From: Cylicocyclus nassatus
Lineage: Eukaryota; Nematoda; Chromadorea; Rhabditida; Strongylidae
NCBI GenBank assembly: GCA_958299035.1
Contig: CATQJL010000316.1
Span: 43,893,585 to 43,957,584, forward strand
Direction: 5' to 3'
DNA: 64,000 nucleotides
Below are positions 21,886 through 33,758 of the stretch, piece by piece. The notes beneath the pieces were generated by a model. The model was not told the origin of the DNA. It did not search any database and worked only from the letters and a program-made list of their open reading frames with translations. The translations under genes were made by a program, and so were the position numbers. Numbering within the stretch: the stretch's first letter is position 1; each line of letters starts with the position of its first letter.

Positions 21886-23732
21886 TTAAGTGTCCCGGAA
21901 GTTTTGTCTGTTTTTTCAAGCCACTATACAATAAAGATCTGAATGAGTCTCAACATGCATTCTATGCAGCTTTTCCCTCTCTTTCTTACAATATCATCCT
22001 CGAACTGTGATCTTGTATGCTTTTTTTCATAGTTGCCAAAATTCTCCATCTGCAAAGCTTCGGAAAGGGTTAAATGTGAATTAAGTAGAGCAATTCACGA
22101 ACAACAAGGTAGCATTTTCAAATTTTCCTAATCTGCTGTTTTAGCTTCAAAAAACTGTTTCTTCAGAAGTCTTAATTTTTGGCAAGATCATAAAACACGC
22201 AATGCAGAAAATACGCGAAAGCCTTTTAAATTTCCGCGAATAAAACATGAATTATTAGGTTGAACCGAAAGTTCTTTCCCCCCATTTTCAAAAATTCATA
22301 ACTTCCAATTTTTTCATCCAATTTGGCTGCATCAATTTTTGTATGAAAGAGTAACTCATGTTCTTCATAACGACATCTTAGCTGCTTGCTAGTGATCATT
22401 TGTTGCATAATAGGAGCGTTAGAAGAAAATTAGTCAAAATTTGAATTTTCTGTGTAGGGTCATAAAAAATCGGAAACTTGCAAGAAAAATCGGAGCAGTC
22501 AGTACTGTAGGTTCTTTTATCAGCTCTTTCTAATGGTGCAAAGTTTGCGCCGATTGAGCGTCTCTGTGAAAAGTTATGATTTTCGAGCAAACAATACAAA
22601 AGGGCGAATTGATTTATTTTGGCATTTTTCAGGAAAATCGTAACTTTTCATAGGAGCGTTCAATCGGCGCATACTTTGCACTGTTGGAAAAAGCTTGTGA
22701 AAGAGCCTACAATACTGACTGCTCCGATTTTTGTTGCAAGTTTCCGATTTTTTATGACCCTACACGAAAAATTTAAATTTTGAGTGATTTTGGTTTTGAG
22801 CTTCTATCTCCTTCATTTGTATACATTAACGAACAGGTCAAGTACATTTACAAAGAGAATGAGTTCCTCTCTTACACAAAATTTAGATCTTGCAGATTCG
22901 TTGAGAATTCAACAAGTTATGAATTTTTGAAAATAGGGGGAAACAACTTTCGGTTCAACCTAATATATTGAACTGATTTGGAAGTTCTGCCGCTTTAATT
23001 TTGGAAAATTCGTAATTGCTGCTATGTGGACGAGCTACTTACAAAAAATATCTTCAGATAGATAATTCATTCAATTTAAAAGCATCTTTGCTGCCTTTTG
23101 ACAACCGGTGATACCTACAAAAATCAGAAAAGTAAGTCATTCAAAGTCCCAGTTTTCGAAAATAAATCGTCAGAAATCCGAATCAAAATCGAAAGCATAT
23201 CTCTCTTAGTTGCTGCTCTTTTTAGCTTCAAAAAATTATTTCTTCTGATGTCTTGAATTTTGGCAAAGTCATAAAACACGCAACTGCAGCGAATGCGCGC
23301 AAGCTCTCAAATTTTTTGGGAATTGAAACACGATTCTTATTGAACATTATTTATGCAACATAACCAAGTTCGACTTGCCTTGAAGAAGCAGCTTTTTAAA
23401 ACTTGCGCGTTAAATGTGCAGAAAGCCGCTATTTTTATTGAATAAATAGTTATAACGGGATACATAGCCAAAAATTTGCTTTACATAGCAGTTACTAGCG
23501 TTCTTTGAAAACATCAGGATAAGAATTTTTGAATTCAAAAAGTACTTGGCGTGACTGCTGAGCTGCACAAAAAGCCATGGCGACAACATTGCGAAGACAG
23601 TCTGGATTGAACAAATATTGCTGTAAGAAGGATAAAAATCTGGATTAAATAGTACCTAAGTCGTCCATGGATTGGTGTTCTGTGAGTTTTAGGAGCGATT
23701 ACAAAATCGGAATAATTTTCGGGACAACCTAA
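21886..23732. mobile_element. Mariner-type MITE, rearranged, with nested MITE
   Basis: The left end (TTAAGTGTCCCGGAAGTTTTG) and the right end (CGGGACAACCTAA) belong to the family at 48687-49567 and 60027-60903. Shared blocks include 'ttggcaaagtcataaaacacgcaactgcag' near 23260. The left flank is TA; the right flank is TG, probably mutated. A different MITE (22255-22963) is inserted. Bases 22966-23210 do not line up with the sister copies, so this copy is rearranged. Confidence 0.7.
22255..22963. mobile_element. Mariner-type MITE, nested
   Basis: TTAGGTTGAACCGAAAGTT pairs with AACTTTCGGTTCAACCTAA; TA lies outside both ends (22253-22254 and 22964-22965). The inner halves are also inverted ('caatcggcgc', 'gaaaagttatgattttc' and complements), so the 709 bp element can fold on itself. 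No protein. Confidence 0.88.
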
Positions 23733-25017
23733 TGATTGACATGGAAAATTTATCTTAAGAGTTATTGATATCATCAGCATATTCACTTCTTTGTGCCAAT
23801 CCCCAACACCATATCTCACAGTAAATGATAATTTCAAAGGCTAAATCTATTTGAGCTCACTCGCTCCCTGTGCCACTCCCAGCCCCATGATATAAAGCTT
23901 AAAGCCTAATGTAATTGATAACAGTGATCTGATGATATTACAAGCGTTCAGTATGCTCACTTACCTTCCCGTGTAGACCTTCGCCTAGCAGCTTAGCACA
24001 TTGACGACCGCTTGACACACATGGTGTGTCAAGGCTAGACGCACCTTTTGTGTCAAGCTTCGACACACCATGTGTGTCACGTGGTCAGTGTGTTGAAATG
24101 GCTGCTATTTTGTGTTGAACCCAATCTGGGAGTTTTCTTTTTTATTTAGACACAACATCTACTGCTTTTGCCAGCATTTCAGAGTTACGTATTTATACTG
24201 TAGATGGAATTGTGCGTGACTTTATCTATAAAATGTTGACCGGTCCGCGAAACGCCTTGGTCTTCAATATGTTAAATAGCTGGGAAGTCAAAAAATCGAT
24301 ACTGATTGTCAACGTATAATAGACACCCGTCGCCTCAGATTGTTTGTGCAATTTGGACCGAGTCGGTTCAAAAACAAAGTTCTCTTCACGAACATACGTG
24401 CTGGCGACTAACCATTTGTTATTTCTTTTTTCCATGAAATCCTGTGAAAAAGGTTACAAGGAAATGGTTAAAACGCAGAAATTTATGAAACTCACAGAGA
24501 ATGGTCAAACTTGGCAGTGCCGATGTATATGAGCGTCATACTATTGCACACACCTTGAAAATGTAACCTCAAATATATTGATTCTGTGCAAAAGTTCCGT
24601 CGTTTTTCTGAACTAACTCGCAAATCCTGTGCAGTAGAAATGGACAAAATTTTTAACTGCGGTCGATGCAAAATTTACCTTCCCAGCTTCCATATAATGA
24701 ATGCGGTTCATTGCATTACTGTGAGGTAACTGCCAAAGATTACAGTCCTTTGCTTTCGCCATGTCTATCTTTCTCTAATTTAAAGAAAATTCTACCCCGA
24801 AGCTTTTGAACTGCTCTGATACCAGCTGATAGGGCAGACCTTTTGCAAATTCATGCAGTTTTCTTTAGATAGAAGTTATTTTTGAAATTTCTAAGTTATT
24901 TTTTTTTACTAGAGCGACCAAATTATATATTAACCTATTCCACAGAACCTCGTAAAACATTGAATAATAAACAGCTCACCGATCCAAAGAAGCTGTATGT
25001 CATCGGACTCTCTTAAA
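23733..25017. other. No gene; one perfect-looking hairpin
   Basis: Apart from the hairpin listed at 23993-24110, nothing is recognised. 24430-24500 is a diverged inverted relative of 20845-20920 ('ccatttccttgt...ctttttca'). Confidence 0.35.
23993..24110. repeat. Foldback repeat with TGACACACA arms
   Basis: The arms 'cttgacacacatggtgtgtcaag' and 'cgacacaccatgtgtgtcacg' are each palindromic and also pair with each other around 24045. The whole block is an imperfect hairpin of about 118 bp. No target duplication was defined. Confidence 0.6.
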
Positions 25018-25370
25018 ACGCTAACTTCAAATATAAGTTTATTATCTGTCAAGCGACTATCTGGAAGGAGTTATGGCGTTTAAATATGAGAAATTTATCG
25101 AGTTTCGGCAAATATATTTCCAAGGCAGCCTAATGACGTGGACTTACAATTGCTAGTGCTAATTTAATTACAGGAAAAGAACATCCTTTGAAGACTTTCA
25201 ACGACTGTTAGATAAGTGTTTTTGAAACGCATCTCGTGGAACATGGGCCACAGGGCACTTGACAAGTCGCACATTTAAGCGTTCATAACTTCTTCTAAAC
25301 AGTCGCTTGGCAGATAATAAGCATTTATTAGTGATGAACGTTTTAAGGCAAATTCGATGATATATAGCAT
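25018..25370. repeat. Diverged inverted repeat
   Basis: 'ttattatctgtcaagcgactatctggaaggagttatg' near 25035 returns in complement near 25290-25345. The arms are about 80 bp and imperfect. Probably an old MITE. Confidence 0.5.
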
Positions 25371-27272
25371 GTTTGATATGGCTAGGTTAAGTTCTGACCA
25401 TTTCCTGCTCAGCATATGCAAATTTTTCTTCTCTTCCTAACAATTTTCTTCTCTCGGCGACAAGTGCGCATCGACGAAATTTTGACATATAATTGCTGAA
25501 AACCGCTCAATTATTTCAAGGTAAGTAATAGTAATGATCTAGTTTTAGAATGCAGCATTAAAAACTTTGCGTCTTTGGTGCAATAATTGACATGCGATTT
25601 TTAAACTTCCAAGAAATTTAGCAAAACCTCGAGAGAAAGCTGAGAAATGATTGAAAAAAATTGCTTTGTTTGGCAAAGGCAAAAGGTTTGCCCTTCTGTG
25701 GACTATCATAGCTCCCTCAAATGTTTCGACAAAAAAAATGGAAATTTGAAATTTAGCGAAATTCAGACATGGCGAAAACAATGAATTGTAATTTTTAACG
25801 ATTATCTCAGCAGTCCCAAACAATAACATTAAGAGTACGTAGATAAAAAAGGAGGAAGTTTTCCACCGGGTATCGCTCAAAACTGACAGGACTTTCGCAC
25901 CGACTCAAAACGTCCTGTCTGCTCAACGGTTTCCTAGAGAATGGTATGAGCGTTTGATTATAAAATTTCACTCAGACCTCAATAGAAATCTTTAAAGAAC
26001 GCTCAAATAAGCCATGCTCGAAGTCAATCGATGTTGAAAATTGAATCCATGTTGCATTGTGTTCTGACTCACATTCGCGAGGTGTGAGCATCTGATAAAA
26101 AAAATGATTGAAAGTTGGTTAGATATTTTGTACAAAATCACTCCCGATCGTAATCGGACGAACATCTTCGTGCAGGCGGATAGGCAGTCCCACCACGAGC
26201 GTTTTTAGAATCATCGCCGGTGCCATTACGGCGCAAATTTTTGAGAGTCCCAGTTTCTCGGCTCGTTGTTAAGGAATCCAATATATCGCTCGGTTGATGG
26301 CAATAAGCCAAAGTTATTGTAACACCAAACCCTCATTGAAGTTTACATGTGTTAAGTTTGGCGCGGATAAGTCCAAATTGGGATTCCTCGTGCAAAGCAA
26401 ACAAAGAGATAGTTACAGCTCCGTACGAAAAATTGCGTAGTTTTCCGATGGAGCAAAATATTAGGTTGGTAAAAGATTTGCAACTTTGTTCATATCTTCT
26501 TTCTCTTTGAATGAGGCGCGTTCAAATTTTGGAGTTGTGTATATTTGGAAATGGGCTATAAATCGTTTCAAACTTCTACACTTTTTATAGTAAAGTGGAA
26601 AAATCTACGCATTTTTCTGAAGCTGTCAAAATCGTTTTACGCTTTCCAAAAAAACGAAGACATACAGAAAATGAATTGATCAAACTCAGCCGGAAAAAGC
26701 AAAATGTTCTGAGAGGTTGGCCTTGAGCCTAGCGGAAAAAAGACTATCATAAGTCGAAACCAAATTGCAATCTGGCTTTCTTTTGAACTCGAACGAGTCG
26801 AAAAAGCCAGAGTTGCTTTGGAGATCCATCAATGTCAAGGAGTGGGAACCGTCTGATGTAGGCGCAACTTTGGACAACGAGGTATGACATGCATAACACA
26901 GTTATAGTATTCGATTGTTGTCAAGGGATTAAAGGTTAGCATAATGATTTTTTGCTCCAATTTTTCATAGCAAAATAAGCCTTTCACGCAAAATGAGTAT
27001 CATCTTTGTGATCAGGGCATCATATACCCTTCTAGAGCAATCCATCCTAATCCGTAGTCCCCTTTTTTCCCATTCAAAAATTGCCTTACCGTAACGAAAA
27101 TGTTGCAAAACTTATGTGCTAACTTAATATATAGCTGCCATAAATCCGATGGAGTGTATTTTCTGCAAAACAACTACAGATTGTTGACTAGTGTCGAAAT
27201 CTTCGCCGATGTTCACAGTCATGCGTCGCAAATTTCAAGGCTGTATTTGAACTGAAAATATGCTTTTTTCTC
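25371..27272. other. No gene recognised; one isolated mariner-like terminus
   Basis: At 26461 a TTAGGTTGGTAAAAG word follows TA, like a mariner end, but no partner end was found. Minus frames at 25545-25880 and 26686-26877 show no known motif. Confidence 0.35.
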
Positions 27273-27710
27273 ACAAGGGAGCCGTGTCGAGTCGAAGTGG
27301 CCCTTCCAGATGGGACCCATACTGCTTTGAAGAGCATTAATCGGTGATTCCAAATCTGCCTTCCAAATCTGCTAAGCGCCTCTGGAAGCCGAGTTATGCT
27401 CGTTTTTCAGGTCAAAAAATTGAACGCAAAACTGAAGCAAAATCGTCCAAATTTGCTCAAATGGTCCAATGTCAAGTATCAGAGCTGTTTATGCAATGGA
27501 TAAATTTTATTTATTATGCTAATACTTAGCATTGCTTTATCTGAGCGCTGGAAAGATTGCAACAATCAATTTTACCTAATAGTCATAACTCGGCGTCCAG
27601 AGGCGCTTGGCAGATTTGGAAGGCAGATTTGGAATCATCGCTTAATACTCTTGAAAGCAGTTTGGGTCTCATCTGGAAAGGCCATTTCGACTCGACACGG
27701 TTCCCTTGTC
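27273..27710. mobile_element. Palindromic foldback element
   Basis: About 150 bp at 27273-27425 (acaagggagccgtgtcgagtc, then 'ggtgattccaaatctgccttcc') is repeated inverted at 27575-27710. The word 'ttccaaatctg' with 'gcgcctctgga' links it to 28331-28680 and to the start of the window. The outer ends have no clear target duplication, so the class is open. Confidence 0.7.
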
Positions 27711-28330
27711 AGCCGTTCGTTTTTTAAAAATTTGTAAATTCTCATATCGTATCGGTTTTACTTCCAACGCTACTCCTGTTGCACGCGTTCTCGAAATTCA
27801 CGGCTTCTAAATGCTATAAGTATCAGTGCAATTACATTACTAAGCGCGCTGGCTTGCCAGCCATTTTATGCCCAGACATAACAGTCATAGCTCCTTATTA
27901 ATCACATGAAAATAAGAAACAGAAAAAAATCTCTTTATCCATCATTCCCGAGTAAAATGCTAGTTCGTGCTGCATTATGCGCATATGTCGCCGTTTAACA
28001 ACCTGTAGACGCCGACATTGTTTCCATACAAAAATGTGGGATGCTATCCACGCTTTTCGCGCCTTTCATCTTTTTCGAAAAGAGAAGAGTTGATCAAAAA
28101 ACAAACCAACAGTTTCCATGCTCCTCAGTTTTCAGTACAAACCTATAACTTACCTGCAAGTATGCTCGCGCAAGGTAAAACGTAAGTCATTGCAATAGCT
28201 TAGAACTGACGTAGTACTTCTTTCATCATTTGCTGAGCATTGTTTGAGAAAACTTGCGGGTTTTTCTTACAAGGAAAGAAAACTTAGTCGAAATGGCATT
28301 CTCATAGGCAATGTGCAAGGTCTTTTAGAG
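27711..28330. other. No gene recognised
   Basis: Nothing identified. Confidence 0.35.
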
Positions 28331-28680
28331 CATGGAACGCTTATTCCAAATCTGTTTTCGCTATCTGCAGAGCGCTTCTGGAAGGGGATATTTGAAGCAA
28401 AAATTTGAACGCGCTGCTGCAATGGAATTAATGAGAACAGCAGTCTGTGAGCTCAAATAAGGCCATGGCTACTGCCAGGGGGCGCTTTATACAGTTAATT
28501 CCTTCGATCCACAAAACTATCGCCAATCACTTACTTCTTTCAAGCGCCGAAAAGATCTCAACAACCAGATTTACCTTAGTCAAATCTTCAAATTTTTACC
28601 TTGGAAAATTCTTAGAACTTCCCTCTCAGTAAAGCTTTGCAGATAGCGAAAGCAGTTTTGGATTCAGCGTTCGATGCCTT
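28331..28680. mobile_element. Palindromic foldback element, related to 27273-27710
   Basis: Arms 'gaacgcttattccaaatctg...cgctatctgcagagc' and the complement ending at 28680 pair for about 50 bp. It is shorter and more decayed than its neighbour. Confidence 0.6.
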
Positions 28681-28683
28681 ATA

Positions 28684-29345
28684 CAGGGTGTCCCAAAAGT
28701 AAGTATACACTTTTCAATCGTCAATATCTCTCTTCCCAATGGGTTTTGCCAATCAAGTACCATTCTGTAGAGGAAGCTTCAACTTAGATTTACAGTACGA
28801 GCGAATCACTGATCGCTCTTCGTCACTGTAGGATTACGGTTAGAACTTCCAGCACGTGGAATCATTGTGAAATATGCCATCTGACAAAATCTTTTTGAAA
28901 AAATCTGAAATATCGTGTACTAGGGTTTTCGCGCACGCTGATTCCACCACACAACTTTTTACGAGTGTTTTCAGCTTTTTTGACGGTGTAATCACATTTT
29001 TGACAAATACTGAGATTACGGTTTATCTGGAATAACTTTGGAAAGAAGCATCACAGTAAAATGGAAATTTCATATTCGAAATCAGCGGTTTCCATAATCC
29101 TAGTATAAGAGTTTTTGGTTTATTTGGTTTTGTTCCGAGGCAGATTATTGCTTCCAATGGCCTAAAATCCCTGTCGGAGTTCCTACAGTAATCCTACAGT
29201 AATGAAGAGCGATCGGTAGTTCACTCGACACTGTAAATCTAAGTTGAGGCCTCCTCTACAGAATGATGCTTGAAGGTAGAAGAAGACGCAGTGAGAAGAG
29301 AGATATTAACGATTGAAAAGTGTGTACTTACTTTTGGGACACCCT
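28684..29345. mobile_element. 'CAGGGTGTCCC' MITE, TA target
   Basis: CAGGGTGTCCCAAAAGTAAG pairs with CTTACTTTTGGGACACCCTG, flanked by TA (28682-28683 and 29346-29347). Long arms also share 'tctaagtt' and 'gaagagcgatcgg' blocks. It is 662 bp without a protein. Full relatives lie at 45099-45771 and 52094-52775, and broken ones at 20940, 41628 and 62880. TIR and TSD fit the Tc1/mariner group. Confidence 0.87.
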
Positions 29346-30839
29346 GTATTATTTATCGGTTAATTTATCTTCATTACAGGCATGCCTGAACTTGTTAAAG
29401 GGGACGGACAGACCGATTCTTCTCTTCAGAACGCCAAAATGATACCGAACAGAAAGTTCGTGGAATTCTGGACATGTTAAATATCGAGTGTAAATCTGTA
29501 AAGGTCCTCCGAATGGGCAAGGAGTGACTAACAGGCGCCACGTCTTGTGAAGGTTGAATTACCAACAAGTAGTCATTGGACGTGAGCCCTTTCACGAGCC
29601 CGATTCTCCGAAACTCTCCAATTTTCAGGGAAGCGTACATTAGACACCGTGATGCTCTTCTAATGTACACTTCCCTGAAAATTGGAGAGTCTCGGAGCAA
29701 TCGGGCTCGGGAAAGGGAACATAAGTAATTTTAAAGACCGTTTCGTGGCTTCTAAAGAAGAGCTGGTTTTAGTGAGCTCACTCTCACACGAAAAAAATAA
29801 GCTCTCAAAAACCTCACTCATTCATACCGCCAACCATATACAACATGCCAGGGAAACCGAGTTGTTAACAAGGAAACTCTTTCAAGTGCTATCTGCTGAA
29901 TGCACAAAATAAATTGCCTTGTATAAGAAAGTTTGTTCAGATATAAAATATTATTTCAAAAAATTTCTTGCAAACCATGAAAAACGTTTTGGCTTCCTAC
30001 GAGGAGGATACTGGGTCGAAATGGCGTTTTTATGTAAGATATACAGTGCTGGACATAATCATAGACACTCTAGAAATCGTCGTAATTTTGGTGTTGTCAG
30101 TGAATATGTCTGAAACTTTGCTGTATGGTGCGCATGTAAGCCTACCATAACTCCTCAAAACGGCTTCCAATCCCGTTGATTTCGAACGGAGAAATGGAAA
30201 AATTTCGTAAAAACCTGTTTTGCAAGCTGGACATAATTATAAGGTCACCTGGCCTTTTGAAACATTATCGCATTCCTTGACTCCCAAATTTTTTTGTAGA
30301 GCTACATCGCAGAATATGAAACTTTTGCAGCACCTAGGACCTGTCATGCTACTCAAGGAAAGATGATCTTTGCATTTTTCGTTTCCAAAGGCATCAGAAG
30401 TCAAGCTGCGTCAACAAACAGCTGGTTTGAGGAGTTTTCAAGCCTGCGTTCATTTCAAATGACAGTCCTGGAATACAGTTAGCTTTTTTTGATAGATGAG
30501 GTGAAGAGCGCTTTCGTAAACTCCGCGTAATCGCTGATATTGATCATACTCCAACCCCATCATAAGATTGTCACGCTTTTACCACAAAACTCACTTTCGA
30601 ATGTTCGTGAAGTGATAGACTCGATTTATTACATTGTCTACATGGAGATGCATCTTTTGCAACAACTGCGGCTGAACCAGAATGTGCAACCCCGAAATTT
30701 TTTCCTGACTAGGCACACAAGTTTATTGTTGTACGTGTATTGTACTCACTGAGTTCCACAATGATTATCTTCTATCCTCAAATCCTTTCATGGCCGGAGT
30801 GCCCGAAGCCCCCCCTTCCTCCCAGAATTCTCATCTAAC
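29346..30839. other. Inverted repeat over a possible retroelement ORF scrap
   Basis: Plus-strand 29404-29660 translates, with three stops, to ERQNDTEQKVRGILDML and later LRNSPIFREAYIR, which vaguely recalls ORF1-type proteins of nematode LINEs. Bases 29594-29643 recur inverted at 29660-29709. The remainder, to 30839, holds nothing I recognise. Confidence 0.35.
29594..29709. repeat. 50-bp inverted repeat with 16-bp loop
   Basis: 'cgagcccgatt' through 'agggaagcgtacattaga' pairs with 29660-29709, with a few mismatches. The stem is long enough for a strong RNA hairpin. No TSD was seen. Confidence 0.75.
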
Positions 30840-33000
30840 CGTGCCTTGTGGGGTGCCACTCTTATCCGCTCTCTATTTCACTACCTCAGAGTTTTCACAG
30901 GAGCCATGACTCTTTTCCAAAGGTTTCCTGGCCGAAGTACCTAGATTTCGCTTTTTTGAAACTTTCCTTGGTGGAAACGCTGAGCTTCATGGTGCCCTAT
31001 TATTTCTTCCTGTCCAGTTTATCCAATGCATGTGAGTGCACCGAAATTCACTCCTTGAAATTTTTATGGCAAGTGTTGAAGCTGTTTCTGCCAGATCACT
31101 CTTAAGCAGCTGCCCTGTCACGCGGTCCCCACTCCCTCCTATCCTACTTTACTATCGGAGTTCCGTTGGGGTTTAAACTCTTCATGCTTTCCTGACCAAA
31201 GTTCCTGATGATGGCATCGTTGAGTACCACGAAAATATTTCTTTTCGCTGCCCAAAGCTGCTATGGCTGATACGTGCAAAAGCGCCAAAAACCCAATTTT
31301 CAAGTTTTTTCACGACTAAGGGCCGCATGCACTAACCTCCCCGCTGGGGAGGGGATCGCAGCTTAAAAGAAAGCTTTATATTTCGAATTTCCAGATACCT
31401 GAATTTCACGTTGTGTACCTATCCGTAAGTATTCCTACTACCCTTCACTATGAACATGTTGTGCAGGAGCGAGAAATTGTACGAACCGCATTTTCCAGCT
31501 TTTGTATAATCCCTGATGGTCCCCGGCACTTTTCTTTAAAGTCATTTTTCTTTCTCCGAAGTTAACGAAAACCTTCCAAAGTTGTACTGAACATCTAACA
31601 CAACAGTGCTAAGCATGTTGCTGATGAGAACAAATGAGTGTTTGAAAAGTCGAACTTTTCGGGCTCAAATTTCGACCTATGGATCATCGAAAATTTCATA
31701 ACTTCAAAACATCATCTGTTCTTATCAGCAACATGCTTAGCACCGTCGGGTTAGATAATCTGCACAACTTTGGAGGTTTTTCGTTAACTTAGGAGAAAGA
31801 AAAATGACTTTAAAGAAAAGCGCCAGGGATCATCAGGGATGATACAAAAGCTGGAAAATGCGGTTCGTACAGCTTCTCGCTCCTCTTCAACATGTTCGTA
31901 GTGAAGGGTAGTAGGTTAGATCCTATCTGGAATTTCGAAATATAAAGCTTTATTTTGAGCTGCGATCCCCTCCCCGCGGGGATGTTAGTGCATGCGGCCC
32001 TAAGGCTCAAAGTCCCTCCCCTAAAACTCTCACTTAATTAAGTGCCCTGTCACATAGTTTCCACTCTCCCTCCCCTACTTTACTTTATAGGAGTTCCCAT
32101 GTTGTCGCACTTTCCTCCTTGGGTTTCTTGCCAATTTTTTGAATTAGAGCGCTGATTTCACGGTGCCGTCTCCATCTCTTCGCCCAAAGCTGCTGCAGCT
32201 AATGCATGCAAAAGCATCAACACCCACTTTCGAATTTTTCTATGGCCACGGTGCGCAAACTTTCTTCCACCAGATTTCTCTCCTTAGCAAATGTGTTGTC
32301 ACCGGTCCCCATTCTTTCTCGCTCTCTATTTTACTGCCTCAGAGTTTCCATGTGAGCTCGACTTGTTTACCATGGGGCTTGCGGCCAAAGTACCTAAACC
32401 TTACTCCTCCATAATTTGCTTGAGTGGAAGTGCCAAGATTGCGGTGCCCATTCCTTGTCTGCGCCCAAAGCTGCTCAGTCGTTGCATACAAAAGCACCAA
32501 AAGCGCTTTCCAAATCCCTGGCCAGACTGACAGTTTTCCCCAATTCTATACCTAGAATACTCTCTCAAATAAGTGTTCTGTCAGATCCTCTCTCTTTCTC
32601 GCTTTTTACCTTGCTACCTCAAAGTTCCCATGCGAGAGGCCCAAACTTTTCTCCGAGAGTTTGCAGGCAAAAAAACCTGACCACTCTCCTTTGGAAAGCA
32701 AGGTCCTTCAGATTTATAAGGAAGCGCCAAGTTTCGCCCATTCTTTCCACGCCCAAAGCTGCTGCAGCCAGTGCATGCGAAAGCACCAAAATCATTACAC
32801 AAATCCTTATCCAGAGTGCACAAAGTTTCTCCTTCGAATAGCTCTCAAATAGGTGGTGTGTGCTCTCGCTCTTTACTTTGCTACCCGAAAAATTCCAAAA
32901 AAACTCTTACGCAACTATGTAAGTTCCACCGTCCTACCTCCTTCTTCTCTCGGATGCTTTTGAAAAGTTTTCGCAGCTTTCCGTTTCCTCATTTTCCGCT
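30840..33000. repeat. Diverged tandem array, unit about 250-290 bp
   Basis: Two landmarks recur in the same order and direction. The first ('cctgtcac...ggtcccca...ctactttact..gagttcc') occurs near 30850, 31115, 32045, 32295, 32575 and 32855. The second ('cccaaagctgctgcag...gcatgcaaaagcaccaaaa') occurs near 31250, 32180, 32463 and 32755. Spacing is about 250-290 bp once the MITE at 31320-32000 is subtracted. The units have diverged strongly, as in an old satellite. Reading frames here are not conserved between units. Confidence 0.75.
31320..32000. mobile_element. Harbinger-type MITE in the tandem array
   Basis: GGGCCGCATGCACTAAC pairs with GTTAGTGCATGCGGCCC; TAA is duplicated outside (31317-31319 and 32001-32003). 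The 681 bp are nearly a full palindrome: 'gaacatgtt', 'agcatgttgctgatgagaacaaatga' and 'gaaagctttatatttcgaaat' all occur in both orientations. Confidence 0.92.
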
Positions 33001-33490
33001 AGAGCCGTAAAACTTTTTTCTTCAAGATTTCAATGGTCAATTCTCTTCTAAAAATAAAGAGAGCTCTAAGTTCCCACAACCACTTTCCTTGCCATTGTCT
33101 TTATTCCTGAACAGCCCGGGGTACTCCTATCGGAGAATTCAAGGCCTTTCAAAACTCTTTCATGTAAGTGCCCTGGCTTCTCAAAGTACCCACTTTTTCC
33201 CTGATCGCCTACACCCTCAGCTTCAGGGTTATCCAGCATTTGTGCCGAGAGTAATTTGGTACCTTTTACTTCAACAACAACTTCAAAAAAATTCTGAAAG
33301 AAAGCAGCCTCAAGCTAAGAACTTGATAAGCGATAAATTGATAGACTTCGGCTGGGCAAAGAGCAGTAAGTTTCCAAATATAGAACTATTGTTACTAATA
33401 ACCTATCTTAAAAAAGCGTATCCTTGTCAACCGTCCCCTCAATAGCCCATTCTTCAGGGGTTTTCCCCTCGAACCAAAGAAAATCAGGCT
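33001..33490. other. No gene recognised
   Basis: A 118-codon plus frame (33089-33445) has no recognisable motif; part may be a further decayed array unit. Confidence 0.35.
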
Positions 33491-33735
33491 TCTTTTACTA
33501 AAGCTGATTGTCTGTATTTATTCACTCTGTACGTCTGTTCCGAATAGAAAATGACTTCCATGTTTGAACGGATCCGGACCAAACGTTCCACATATGCACT
33601 TCGGGGAGGCTCGAGCGTCGTAGGCTACTGCTATTGATGATATCGATTTTATATTCTTTGCAAAGGATGAGGTACGGGATGGGAGTTGGCATAAGACAAG
33701 GAATAAGTGCATGCTGATTACAAATACAGTGACCG
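33491..33735 (+). mobile_element. Truncated Helitron-related copy
   Basis: TCTTTTACTAAAGCTGATTGTCTG resembles the 5' end of the Helitron at 55897. It is followed by 'gttccgaatagaaaatgac', 'ggatccggaccaaac' and 'gggatgggagttggcata' in the same order. The 3' end is missing. Confidence 0.78.
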
Positions 33736-33758
33736 CTTCTAAAAATATCCATTACTTA

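Noticed and set aside
31320..32000. Long hairpin as a microRNA precursor
   Set aside because: Size, TIRs and TAA duplication mark it as a MITE.
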